Below, one piece after another: positions 47,150-59,975 of a DNA stretch of 64,000 bases. A program made the translations under genes and the position numbers. Position 1 is the stretch's first letter. The number at the start of each line of letters is the position of its first letter. Location: the NCBI GenBank assembly GCA_035048815.1, contig JAUCBN010000018.1:13668001-13732000 (forward strand). Direction: 5' to 3'. The notes below the pieces were generated by a model that saw only the letters and a program-made list of their open reading frames with translations, ran no database searches and was not told where the DNA came from. This DNA comes from Abelmoschus esculentus. Taxonomy: Eukaryota; Streptophyta; Magnoliopsida; Malvales; Malvaceae.

Positions 47150-50100
47150 GGCAAAATTTTGGGAATATAGTGTTTTAAATTTTTAATTGAGAATATAAGG
47201 ATCCCCAAAGGATATTTGGGGATCTAGGCCATTTTTTACAGTGAAAGGACAAAGTCGCCACCTGCAGGTGACGACGTTATTTTTTTAATAATTTTGCCTC
47301 CTCTCTTCGGCTCAAAATGAGCCGTGTAAAGCTTATGTCAGGTCGCCACCTCGAGGTGGCGACGGAATTGGTTCTGCATGGTTGAATTCAACGTTGAATG
47401 CGCTGAATTTAATATAATTTTTCTAATACCCAATTTTAATTAATCAAACTATTAATTATAGAATATATTTTAGGGTTTAGATAAAATTATTTGAACTTCA
47501 AACTCAATTGAAAAATCTCAATTACAATATTTGAATATATTTTAGGGTTTAGATAAAATTTGTTTATAGTATCATATGTTTTATTTCTTATTGAGAATAG
47601 GGTTAAATAAATTATTTTTTTAAATCGAGTATATTATCTCTATTTAACTCGTGTTTTGGGGATGGAATGAAAAAAAATATTTTGAGTTTGAATCTTGCGT
47701 TAAAATATAATATTTTTGTGGTTCGATTCTAAAATTTAATAAAATTATTTAATTACTATTTAAATATTGATTCAAATAAAATTCTCAAGTACATTGTAGT
47801 TTAAACGTAAGAACATGATGATAAAAATTTATTTTCTTCGCCTCCTTGGTAATTCCTGTCGGTGTAAAGATGATGTCTGATCGTAACGTCTTGGAGGTTG
47901 AACCATTCTTCGTGGTTGATCCGGAGTTTGTTCATCGCTAAAAAAAGGTGGCGTTCCATACATATCTTCAAGATTGTATGATGGGCTACTAATTGTCGGA
48001 TTACTAGTAGTTAAGGGATACTGAAATTGGGGTATGTATCCTCCATCATCAGTGAATCTTGTTTCATAAGCTGTCATATCCCCAAATGTCGGTTGTTCCC
48101 AATTATTGGGTGGATGAGATTGCACCGGAGACCACGAAGAATGCGCCCCTGTAGAAGAATCCATGTTATTTTCTTCTTCTATTGGTTCTTGAGAACATTG
48201 ACCTGGACCAGACTCTTGTGATAAATGAACTTGTTTCGAACAACGCGGATCTTGAAGCCAGTTATTGACATCTTCAACAGATGCAATAAATGGTTTACCA
48301 TTTTCAGAATACCACGAATAATACTCTGAATGCGGAGGAGACCATAAACTTCTGGGTCTGTCGATTACTGATAATAGCGCGGTACCTCGATCAGAAATCA
48401 TACATAATCCATCTTCTTTCACTACATGGTTTCGTAAATGTCTCAAAAAAAATTCTCATCCATCAGCGTCTTCCGACTCAATGATGGTAAATGCAATTGG
48501 AAATATATTACTATCTCCGTATTGTGCAACGGCAACAAGTAATATATGACCGTACTTCCCATATAACCATGTACCATCCACCTGAATCATGCGCTTACAA
48601 AATGGGAAGCCTTCAATGCAAGCATTAAATGCCCAAAATAACTTTCTAAATATCTTTTTATCGAACAATTGTTCACCTCGTACGTTGCATACTGGTATGG
48701 TCTCATACTCTATCATAGTTCCTGGGATGAAGATTTTCATTGCTCGAATAAGACCCGGCAACTCATTATACTATTTATCCCAGTCTCCATAAACTTGTAT
48801 CATTGCCTTTTGCTTCGCCATCCATGCCTTATAGTATGAGGGAATATATCCAAGTTGATTCCTGATGGACGCTATTAAAACTGCAATTGAAATTCGCGGT
48901 TCTGTTTCAACCAATAATCTAATGTATGAACAGATTAGATCAGAGTCTAAATTAATATGGTCTTGCGATAAGGATACATTTGAACATGTATGTTGCTCAT
49001 TGAATCGAGTAACCTTCCACATTTGACTCCTCTGTCGAAATGATATTCTTATCTACCAAGGACATTGACTCTTCCAATTGATACAACGTACGCAATAGGT
49101 TTGTGTATTCGATTCAGCCACACAGAACCTCATATGTCTTCTGATACAGTACTCCTTAACAGCTAATTGTGCATCTTTCTTTGTATCAAATTAAGCCTTT
49201 AATATTAATTCCCCATAGTGAGAAGATGAGGAAGAACCAAATACATGAGCTTCATGCTCCGGATCTCGCATGACACTATAGTCCACCTCAAGCATACGAG
49301 ATGATGGTTCGTAAGATGGGTAAATAGGTTGCATTGGCTCGGGCTGTGATTCAACGTAACCCCAAGCAGGTGGATCATTATTCATACCAAGTTTAGCGAC
49401 AGCGGCTTCCCATACATCATCTTCAACATCCATAATTTGTCCTCCATTCATATTTTCCAAAACTGTTTGGACATCATCCAGATCGAGTATATTCGCGTCA
49501 GCATCTTCACCAAGAGGTACAATATTTTCTTCATCATCGCTAAAATCATCCAACGATTCTCCCCATCGACCAACAAGATTATCGGTATCAATATAATTTG
49601 AAGAACTCATTATAACTGCATATTCATAAAAATAACAGAAAATAAATTATTTATAAAAGTAGCATAAAAATAATAATAATAATAATAATAATAAACAATT
49701 TTAAATTATCACCATCACCATAACAAAATTTACTAGATTTTTTCAAAATTTTTACGGCAATTGATTCAGGATTCTCACCCTACAAAAATTGAGAGCAAAG
49801 AACATCTGATGATTCCCGGAGTCTTATATAAAAAAATTCCATCGCCACCTCGAGGTGGCGACAAGACCTTGTGCTGAATAACATTCAGCTTTGAAGCTGA
49901 AATCCAGCCTTTTATTCAGCTTTGAAGCTGAAATCCAGCCTGCCATTCAATGCATTCAGCCTGCCATTCAACACCAGAATCACTGAAAACCAAATTTCAT
50001 CGCCACCTCGAGGTGGCGACCTGACATAAGCTTTACATGGCTCATTTTGAGCCGAAGAGAAGAGAGAAATTATTAAAAAATTAACGTCACCACCTGCAGG

Positions 50101-50211
50101 TGGCGACTTTGTCCTTTCACTATAGAAAATGGCCTAGATCCCCAAATATCCTTCGAAGATCCTTATATTCTCAATTAAAAATTTAAAACACTATATTCCC
50201 AAAATTTTGCC
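47150..50211 (-). mobile_element. Mutator-like element (MULE) with long terminal inverted repeats
   Basis: Terminal inverted repeats of about 225 bp (47150-47376 and 49987-50211) begin GGCAAAATTTTGGGAATATA. A perfect 10-bp duplication GTATTAATTC flanks the element at 47140-47149 and 50212-50221; 8-11 bp is normal for MULEs. Total length is 3,062 bp. It carries one minus-strand transposase remnant. The TIRs hold long palindromes built on CGCCACCTC/GAGGTGGCG. Confidence 0.92.
47829..49610 (-). pseudogene. MuDR-type transposase with stops and an internal deletion
   Basis: A single minus-strand phase from 49610 to 47829 has stops at 49191-49193, near 49050, at 48771-48773 and at 48456-48458. Recognisable parts: an acidic N-terminal region, a MuDR DNA-binding zinc-finger type segment (KEYCIRRHMRFCVAESN, CVRCINWKSQCPW), and the MULE catalytic part with MIQVDGTWLYGKYGHILLVA and MISDRG, giving the first two catalytic aspartates. 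After SDRGTALLSVI the sequence jumps to a Pro/Ser/Gln-rich C-terminus; the part with the third acidic residue and the SWIM zinc finger is missing. Non-functional. Confidence 0.8.
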
Positions 50212-50221
50212 GTATTAATTC

Positions 50222-52823
50222 CTACCTAAAGTATTACTATATTAAAATCTATAGAATATATAATTTTGAATATAACTATAATATTAAAATGGAATAATGT
50301 GAAAAAAAAATCTAATGTTTGATTGAACAATTATTTTTTTTATCACAATTTAAAATTTTTTACTTTAAGTAAAACAATTTTTGCTGATGAAAACGGTTAA
50401 TCATTAGACGTTAAATAATTTAAATGACTTGACAAACATATATAACAATGTATATTAACATGATAATATCAAATATATATAATATAAAATAATATTTTAT
50501 GACTTATCATTTTATATAATATTTTAAATTATTTAACATATTTTTTTTAATAATTTTTATTTATAAAAAATATTTTGATCGTAATAATTAATCAATCAAA
50601 CATTTACCATGAATTTTAAAATTATTCCCATTAAAAATAGACAATTTTACTATTCAAAACAAAATAGACAATTTTATTTTGGCCGCGTGCATGTATTTCC
50701 TCTTGACAGGGTTATCTCGTAAATTAATTATACTTATTATTATGTATATATTTTAATTAAATTTAAAAAATATATGAGCCACGTGATAAAAATTTCATCT
50801 TTATAAAAATGGCAATTTTTATATAAAAAACTTCAGTATGCTATCCATCGTATGTAAGGAAGTTAAACCTAATTTCGCCATTAAAACAACCAAATGGGAC
50901 ACGAATGGGCTGATATGATTAGTGAGTCGTGGCCACTTCCAAGCCTCATGTGAGTGTTTGATCGACTCGAATTAAAAAATTTAAAGTTATTTGAATGAAT
51001 TTAATTTTATCATTCGAATTTTTATTCAAAAAAATTTTTAGTTGAGTTTAAAAATTCGAATTGAGTCGAGTTTCGTGTTCTTATAAAAATTTAATTGTAA
51101 TTATTTATTATATTATAATATGGTTTGATTGTAATTTAAACAACTTTCAACAATTATATAAAGTTGTGTATATATATTTCTTAATGTGTAGCAATATTTC
51201 TTCATATTTTTATATATCAATATATATATATTAGAAAAATTTGAGAACTTGTCTCGAACATAAAATAAATCTTCTAATTGCTAAAAAAATTTAAATTATT
51301 TGAATTTCTGTTTTACAACTCAAACTTTATTTGAAAATTTTTTGAGTTATTCGAGTTTATAAAATTTTAAGTCGAGTCAAAACAAGTTGAGTTTTGCTCA
51401 CCCTACTCACCATAAGAAATCAAAACACAAATAAATAAATTCTCGTACGAATAAGAAGCTAAGATTCCACGAACTCAAGTTTAAATCTAGTTTAATTGAA
51501 TCGAGTATTAATTAAACTTTTATTTAATTAAATTTAAATAATTCATGATTTTATCTAATCACATTTATAACTCTTATTATTATTATTATTGAGTGAATTT
51601 ATTCAATAATAATGGTATATGATGATGATCTCATAAAATTTATTTTAATTTTTAAAAAATAATATATCATATTTTTTAGATAAATATTGAATAATTTAAT
51701 TTGATTTGATAAATATTTAAATTGTATTTAAATTTGAATCAAACTTTAATAAATTAAATTTAATTAATTCATGATTTGTCTTCTCTCACGACAACCTTTC
51801 CTACCCCTTTAGAATTACCTTCGTATTAATTACTATCCACTTTCTTTTTCAGAAGAAACGACTCATCTATATAATTTGTTTAATATCTCAGTTGTGTGGT
51901 CCATTTGACCGGTTGAGTAACACGAATGCCTCTGAGATTTATACTATTTCCATTGGATTTATTTTATTGAAATTGTGATCAATCATGAAGCCAAGTGTTG
52001 TTTGATTTGGCAAAGCTTTTGTTTTACGGACAATGAAAAACAAACCAAACAAGGTTCAAGAGTCGGAAACTTAACACAAACGACACAGGAAGGTTATCAA
52101 AGGAATGGGAGATGCTATTTTGTTTCCAATAAATATTATTTGTAAATTAATAAGTTAATATGATGAATAAAATAGTTTTCGTTTAAAGTATCAAAAAAGT
52201 CTTCATTTAAAATGATTATAGGCGGATAAAACTCGAATCGTCTTTAAAAAGTTAAAGTTTTAATCTTGAATCGAGGAAAAAAATTGATTCATCTTGACTC
52301 ATCTTAATTCGACTCGAAATTTCATAAACTCGACTGTAAATTTTTTTTAAATAAAGTTTAGATTATAAACTAAAATTTTGTTTAACTCAAAATTTTAATA
52401 ATTAGTGGACTGATTTTTTAGTTTGAGTCGAGTCCTTCAAAATTTTTATACGATTTGACTTGATCGATCACTCATCCCTAAAAATGATAACAAATTTTTA
52501 GTTTGAGCAACTCAATGTGAAATTTTGAATATGAGTAAGTTTTCCGATGTTAGGTGACATAAGGTATCGCTCTTGGTTTACTTATTGATTTATGTTTATT
52601 CAAATATTATATTGAGCACAACATATATTTAGGCTATTATGGTAGCGTCATTATTTTACCTTGCCTTTATATTATATCTTTTAGCATGCACTTAATTTTG
52701 ATACACCTGAAACATGATCAAGCGATTATATATCTACTAAACTTTGTTAGCTTAATGTTTAGAATCAATGTTTTCATTCGTATGTAGATATGTGAATCGT
52801 GTGTTGCAGAGCTATTATGGTAT
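50222..52823. other. AT-rich intergenic with MITE-like remnants
   Basis: 50950-51410 reads inward from both ends with GACTCGAATT / GAGTCGAGTTT words and ends TTTTGCTCACCCTAC, as in hAT MITEs; 52215-52490 is similar. Otherwise A/T-rich with no coding frame. Confidence 0.4.
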
Positions 52824-52831
52824 AGTACAAG

Positions 52832-53941
52832 TACGGGTGCTCAAATTCGGGCACTTGGGTATTCGAGTACCTGAAGTCCTAGGTACGTGGAGTTTCAGGT
52901 AATAGAAAATATGACTCATGTCCCAACTCAAATTTTTCAGGTACCCGGTACTTTGGTTACCCGAGTACCCAGTACTAAGCTTTATTTTTATTTTTACAAA
53001 TCCTTAATTTAATCTTAAAAATATATATATAAATTTAAAAGTTCGAATTAAATAATCTAATATCTAAATATAAAATTTTAAAACCCTAATTACATAATAA
53101 ACATAAAGTTTAAGACCCAAATTATATAATCTAATTCGAAACAAAATATAGTGCCTAATGGAAGTCTTTTAATATTTTTAATTAGTTTAATTTATTTTAA
53201 TATATGAAGTTAATGATTGAAATAGTAAAGAATCTTGAGTTGATTTTCGTCTTAATTAATGCACATGCAAAATTAGTACATATCTAAACAAGTAAATTTT
53301 AAATTTTATCAACTTAAAAAACTGAATTTATTATTTTAAATTGAATCCTAATTTTTTTACAATGAATGCCTAATTGTTTTTTGAAAATAAAGTTTGAGGG
53401 ACCGAGATTTAAAAATTAGGTTATTTGAATTGGGAATGTAGTGAATCTATAATTATTTTGTTTTAATAATAATTATATCAAAATATTTTTAATTATTTTA
53501 ATTTATTTTAATATACGAAGTTAATGATTGAAATAGTAATGAATCTTGAGTTGATTTTCATCTTAGTTAATGCACATGCAAAATTAGTACATATTTAAAC
53601 AAGTAAAATTTAAATTTTATCAACTTAAAAACTGAATTTATTATTTTAAATTAAATCCTAATTTTTTTTACAATGAATCCCTAATTGTTTTTTAAAATTA
53701 AAGTTTGAGGGACCGAGATTTAAAAATTAGGTTATTTGAATTGGGAATGTAGTGAATCTATAATTATTTTGTTTAAATAATAATTATATCAAAAATAAAA
53801 ACTAAAAAAATAGGAACCGAGTACCCAAAAATTTTCATTTTTGTGATTTGGGCCTGACCCGAGCAACGTTTTTGAATAAATACCCGATTATTTATGTTTT
53901 GATAGTCAGATAATTGAATCGGGTATTTTTGAACACCCCTA
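52832..53941. mobile_element. hAT-type MITE-like element
   Basis: The ends TACGGGTGCTCAAATTCGGG and (inverted) TAGGGGTGTTCAAAAATACC are related, as are the subterminal GGTACCCGGTAC / GGGTACTCGGTTCC words. Flanking octamers AGTACAAG (52824-52831) and AGTATAAA (53942-53949) match at 6 of 8, the differences being transitions, consistent with an old 8-bp hAT duplication. It encodes no protein. Confidence 0.6.
53171..53792 (+). repeat. 311-bp tandem duplication inside the MITE-like element
   Basis: 53171-53481 and 53482-53792 are near-identical, both starting AATATTTTTAATTA and running through GTTTGAGGGACCGAGATTT to the TAATTATATC end. Confidence 0.9.
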
Positions 53942-53949
53942 AGTATAAA

Positions 53950-56900
53950 TACTTAGATATATTCTGCTAAATATCTGTAGGACTTTTATACTTTATAACC
54001 CTATTTGATTTAATTTGTATTTGATAAATATTTTAATATTATATTTAGAGATCCATTAATTATTTCGAGTGTTTTAAATATTGTTGAATTATGATATTTT
54101 GAAAAATGTCATGATTTAAACTTATAAATTTAAATTTGTTGAACTTACAATTAAATTTTAATGAAAATAGTTTAAAGTTATAACCTAAATATAACATCCG
54201 AATTTAAAATACTACGCTTATACTTTTTAAAATTATTTAAATAATTATTAATAAATATCAATATATGATTCACGATACATATGGATATATAACGTCTACT
54301 CTAGACTTCTACCGAATTATAACATGAATGGCCAACTGAAAAGAAAAGTCTACTTAATGACCCAAAACTCTTTTGGTTGAGAAAGGAGCAGGGCATTAAT
54401 GTACTTATACATACCCCTGCTGTCTGAAAAGGGACACAACAGTAATAATACGAAACCTAGACGAAGCTAAAGAGACAGTAACCAGTAAACTTTTTTCTCA
54501 CAGCGTCAGTGTTGGTATTATTGGTGGGAGGAAAAACATAGTTCATTTATTGATGACAATAAAAAGCTGTCCATCCATGATTTTTTTAGACTTAAAAAAA
54601 AATAACTACTTAAACTATATTGTTTTGAATTTTTTATAAAAAAATAGACACTCAAATTTAATTGTTATAATTTTAGATATTTCATATTAATTACTGTTAG
54701 CTTTTCTATTTTTTTCTATTTATTTTATTTCTTTTATTTTTTAAACTTATTTTAAAAATTAAATTTCAAAAGTTATAAAATAGCTCCCTAAATTTGAAAT
54801 CCTTTTAACTCCCCAAAACCCAAAACATCGGTCGAAAGTTAAAATATAAAAAAATTTTATTCGAACGATACACAATGAATAACAGTTGAACGGTGACAGA
54901 TGTGTGAGTATTTAGGCGAGGGAAGCACGCTCCATTTCGTCACCGGAAATGTGACCAATGATGACGAAGTGGTCGAATTAAGGGAATTGGATAACAATGA
55001 TTAAAGAATATCAGGTTTTTTTATTTCGGGAATTTGAGTACTTTTTTATTATTATTTTTAATTTTAAAAAATAATTTAAAATTTAAAACATATAAGTTAT
55101 ATTTTAATTCACTACTAAATTTTTGTTAACAACAATTAAGGCTGAGTATCTAAATTGTAACGATTGATATTTTAGATGTCTGTCATTAAAAAATTATTTT
55201 AGTCTCCTAAAATTAAAAAATATATATATTTAGGAATTATTTTTTATTTAAGCAATTTTTATAATTATATTATTTTATTAAAGGGCAAACTTCTCGGGTG
55301 ACCACCAAATTTTAAAATTTTAGAAACAGACCTATTTTAACTACTTAACTAAGCAATTTGTTGGCTTAGTTAACCAAGCTATTGAATTTTTAAAGTACTT
55401 GTATTTTAATCATCAGTCATTAAAATATAATATAAGAAATGACATGATAATTAATAAAAATTTAAATAGTTTTACATTTAGTCCATGTTCATTATTTATT
55501 ATATTAATTTGAATTAATTTTTTAATTAAATAAAATTTAATAAACAATCAAATAACAACACATGTTATCAGCCGATCAAATAAATTTATTTTGATTTTTA
55601 GTATATTTTATTTAATATTTATTTTCCTCCAATCAAGATATATCATCACTTAATTAAATAAAAATAAATATAAATGAATAGGTTTTTTAGGTGTTGACCA
55701 TACAACCTCCGGTGGAAATTCCCAATCTTTTGTACAGTTGGGCCAATTAATCCTTTATGATATAAATTGCACCATTATATATATAGATATATATAAGAGA
55801 ATACAGTAAATACTAATAATAAAAATAAAAATAATCGAGGAGAAACTCAAACTTAAATTATTTGATACGTGTAAAAATAAATAAACCACTAAATTAATTT
55901 AAACAATTAAAATAATAAAAAAATTATATTGCAAGAGATTAAAAAAAAGAAATGGAACAAAGGTATTCCCTTTTCTATTTCATTGTCAATCACCTAACCA
56001 AAAGCTTATATTGCCTCCACTGATCTACCATAAAGTTTAAATTAATAATCTGGTATGAAACCTTTTGTTGGTTTGTTGATAGTTGATGGTATGAATTGAT
56101 AAGATTTGCCGATGATAACACGAACCATCTTAAATCGGTGATTAAAAGAATGATTTTCGTTTGTGAAGATCACAGATTCAAATATCAATAGTATAGTTAA
56201 TAATTGAGCGATTAATGTTCAATGGTTGAAAATATATTTTAGAATAGATACTACTGTAATCACTCTAGTTATTAAAAAATAAACCGATGATCGATATTCT
56301 TTAAAAGTAAAAACTAGGTAGAAAAAACTTCGTTGACCTAGATTAATTTTGGCCATGTCGTCTTTCTTGCGGCTCTGTTAACAGGGCTCGAGTTGGGAGT
56401 CGGGAGTTGCTGGGAATAGAAGTTTAAGGTTTACGTTAGAATTTTGCATACAGAAAAATAACAATGCAATAACAATATAAGTTAATATATGTAAGAAAAC
56501 AATATTTAATATTGTTTAGTTTTGATTACCTCTATGAGTGAGAGAAGCGAATAATTTACTATTAACGTAGAGAACATAAAAAATACAAAACCATGATATT
56601 ATATTATTTTAACTAAAACATTTTTTTCAACATCCATACAATACTTGTCTTTACGACATAGTTGTAAAGATCCTAAAAGTTGTTATATATCTTTAGAATA
56701 ATCTCAATCATTCACTTTGCTCTAATTATTCTAAAGGTTAAACTTAGTGTATATTTATAGACGCAAATACTTGGTTACCACAAGATATTAGGGATAAGAT
56801 TTTAAACACAACATATAGATCAAGAACTCTAGAGAGTGTTAAACCGCAAACAAATAATCTTTTATTCTTTATTATAGTCAAAGTTCTTACATTTGTCCGT

Positions 56901-57769
56901 TATTTTTTTCATTTGGGTTTTTTTACGTAAATTTTAATATTATTTTTTAGGAAATTCTACGACGAACATTTAATACCGTTGAACGTCGTTAACGTTAAAT
57001 ATCATTAAATTAGTTAATAAAAATTTAAAATTTCAAGACTTAATATATAACTGATAAAAGAGTGATAGAGTCAACATATAATTAATAATTATATGTTAAG
57101 TCCTTAAAATTTTTAATATTTATTAATTAATTTAATAATATTCAACGATGCTTAGAACTAATAGTGTTCATCGGTATTCAATGCATCCTATTTTTTATTT
57201 ACAATCATTATTTTTTTATTGTTATTGTTCACCTTTGATATAATAATTTAAAAGTAGGATTAGGTATATAAGTTTTTAATTTAAATCTTACTTGCATTAA
57301 ATAATAATAAACTTTGACAGATCATAACAAAATAATCCATGCCATAATATGGTGATTAAAATAGAAGTAATTTATAAATTACTGATTAAATTATTATTTT
57401 TTAATTTCAGTGATAAAATAAAAGTAAAGAGATACTTTAGTGTTGAATTTTGTAATTTACCCAAATTTAACCCTATTTCTAAGAGCTTTACTTGGAATAC
57501 TGTCAAATGATATAAACCAATCACAGCCGTCCACCTGTGCAAAACATCCCCTAGGAGATGTTAAATAAATGTTGGAATTATAAGATAAATATATAAATAA
57601 AAACAAAACCCAATAAAGGTGACAGAACAGTCCACAAAGTGGCAAAAAAAACAGGTGTGCATATAACAAGCACAAAAATAGAATTCCAGAAATAGAAAGT
57701 GTCTGAAAGAAGAAAAATACTGAGTGGTGGCAGTGTGGAGAGAGGAATCGGGGAAATGGTTAAAAACCA
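53950..57769. other. AT-rich intergenic
   Basis: No gene seen. 54190-54212 has AACATCCGAATTTAAAATAC, resembling the end of the LTR at 41966. 55275-55740 opens with CAAACTTCTCGGGTGACCACC, a diverged relative of the TIR at 42489. Confidence 0.4.
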
Positions 57770-57775
57770 AACCGA

Positions 57776-57860
57776 GTACTATAAAAGGAAAAAAACAAAG
57801 GAGTCGTTTGTCTGAGGGAAGGATGAAAGCGATCTATCACTGATCACCACACAAACTAAT
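57776..57860 (+). promoter_or_regulatory. Promoter-like sequence with TATA box and tiny ORF
   Basis: CTATAAAAGG near 57779 is a good plant TATA box; about 45 bases on, ATGAAAGCGATCTATCACTGA is a six-codon ORF. The GC content is locally higher than around it. No downstream coding region is visible, so a non-coding transcript or a decayed gene is possible. Confidence 0.25.
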
Positions 57861-58331
57861 TATTGCATTTTCTTTTTTATTTTCATATGTTTTAAAAACA
57901 TCTAGAAACTAAAATTTAATGACAAATTCGTTAATTTATATTATAAGAATTCATCTAACATATACGATGAGTTTCTCGAAGAATATTATCCTAAAAATAA
58001 TTAATTTTAGATGTTATTTCGATAATTTTTGCTTAGAAAGGTGATATTTAGGGGAATGCTCTTAATATTAGACTTACGTGTAATGAAAAATTTGATAAAC
58101 TCTTTTTTATTTGTACACTCAACATGAAACTCGTGTTTGGTTAAATGTAAGTTCAGAACTCATTTTTAATTAAACGTAAGTTTAATCTATGTAAACTACC
58201 GTATAATATTTTTTTTATATAAACTTAAATAAAGGTTATTTTTATATAGCTTTTGAAAAGAGAATATTCATTGAGTTTTCCTTTTATTGTGTATATGATT
58301 TTTTTATTTTATTATTGATTTCATGAGAGAG

Positions 58332-58387
<56 letters not shown>

Positions 58388-58559
58388 TTGTTTTAGCAAG
58401 GAAGTAGGTTGAAAAAATTTGTAGTGCTCTAAGAAATCATATAAATGGGAAGGCCACAATTAACATCAAACTCCCACTACACCAACTAGGCTATCGGTGT
58501 AAGTAGAAAGTCCTACACCTTAATGATATAAACATATAGCTTTACCAAGTTATAATATT
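57861..58559. other. AT-rich intergenic
   Basis: No gene seen; contains the (TTA)n run at 58332-58387. Confidence 0.5.
58332..58387 (+). repeat. (TTA)n microsatellite
   Basis: About 55 bases of TTA repeats. Confidence 0.95.
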
Positions 58560-59215
58560 TTAGATGTCAAACCCGCAGAGACTGGATATCCACGCAGCGT
58601 ATCTTTTCTGCACTTAAAGAAAAGTACAACACAAGTAATTTGTAGGAAGTATGATTAATTAAAGTATGAAAGATAAATAAATAATTGATTAGAATCTCAA
58701 GATGTGATGAAAAAGCTAGGTTGATTGCTTCATAGTGTGAAATGTAGTTGCACAATATTTTCTTCTTATTAATGCAAAGGTTGAAGTACCGCCTCGGCGG
58801 GTCGCTGAATGGTCGCCTTGGCTACCTCGGCGGGTTATGCCTTGTCGACAAATCAACAACTCATAGTTCGACAGAGCATCCTTAATTGTCCCCTCTTTAT
58901 CCCTAATTTTGAGTACTATTGATGGTCACGTCTTGATGATCCTCTTGGCGTGAATCAAGGATGAACAATAACTGATGATATGCTTCCATTTAGTCACTAA
59001 AATCCTGGTTGGCTTATCTTTAAGTCGGATTAGACAATGCCCAAGAGCAAAGATCGTATTCACTCATTTCGTGAACCTAACTATCCTTAGTCTAGACAAA
59101 TAGTTTTTTCCTCGTAAATTTATCTTTCAATCTCGTATGCAAGAAACAGTATGAACCAAGAGTGAAAAAACTATGAATTCTAAAATCACATTAATAAAAC
59201 TTGAATAAAGATACA
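58560..59215 (-). repeat. Athila-type LTR fragment
   Basis: It aligns with the minus-strand LTR at 1563-2848: GGCGTGAATCA, TTAGTCACTAAAATCCT, CTTATCTTTAAGTCGGATTAG and TTTCGTGAACCTAACT-like blocks occur in the same order, with CGCCTCGGCGGGT-type words before them. One end abuts the Del-like gag at about 59215. No gag or primer site of its own is visible. Confidence 0.65.
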
Positions 59216-59771
59216 ACCTTCTTCCATAACTCTGTCTGAAAAACTCTCATCTGATCTTCTCCAAAGCAGTAACTCTCTGCTTTGTCTCCCACCAGTTCAG
59301 AACCTCTCCCTGAAGAAAAGATATAGCAGCACTCAGTTTTCTGTTAGAGGGGTATTCCATCTCGACGAACAGACGCTGAAGCTTCTTCAACCAGTACTCT
59401 ATATCGACTGGATCTGTACTGGTCTTGTCATCGAACATGGTCATCCCAGCAGCCAGAAACTCTGTAGATATGGGTTTCCTAGCACCCTAATTCTGTCACA
59501 AGTATCTGAGCAACTCTCTCTACATGGTCACAGAATCCAAACCAACAGTCTCGTTGTCCCCAGAAACATAAGGTCCATCACTCTGGACCGGCTAATCAAC
59601 CTCGACCTGTTGAGCCTCGGTCTGAACCTTAGGTAAATCCTCTCCTCCTATATCTTGGGCTAAACTCTGATCCTGTGGCAGGTCCATAGGAGGCGGGACA
59701 TCACTAGTAGATCCAACAGAACGACCTCGACCTCTCCCAACTACTAAACATGTACTCCTACGAGGTGGCAT
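59216..59771 (-). pseudogene. Del/Tekay-like gag, N-terminal part, broken
   Basis: The frame starts MPPRRSTC at 59771 and keeps one phase to 59247 with several stops between 59592 and 59470. The gag domain is clear in MTMFDDKTSTDPVDIEYWLK and SFLQGEVLNWWETKQRV. Sequence similarity ends near 59215. Confidence 0.75.
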
Positions 59772-59952
59772 AGTAGAGTATCTACAGAAGGACAGATAGA
59801 ATCCTATATTAGAATCGATACTTGGAGTAATATTCAAAATATTTCAGAAAATTTCAAAACAAAGTCAAAACAAGAAATCCAGATTTATCGAATAGATTTT
59901 CAAAAATCATTTTCAGATCAAAATCATTTTGGACCTCACAGTCCGAGGGTTG

Positions 59953-59970
59953 AACTTGGCTCTGATACCA
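59953..59970 (-). other. Primer-binding site, initiator-tRNA-Met type
   Basis: The minus strand reads TGGTATCAGAGCCAAG from 59970, the standard initiator-Met site, five bases after the LTR end. Confidence 0.9.
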
Positions 59971-59975
59971 TTAAA

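Noticed and set aside
55275..55740. Second copy of the tRNA-like TIR element
   Set aside because: Only the outermost word is similar and no matching inverted end was found; kept as a weak remark only.
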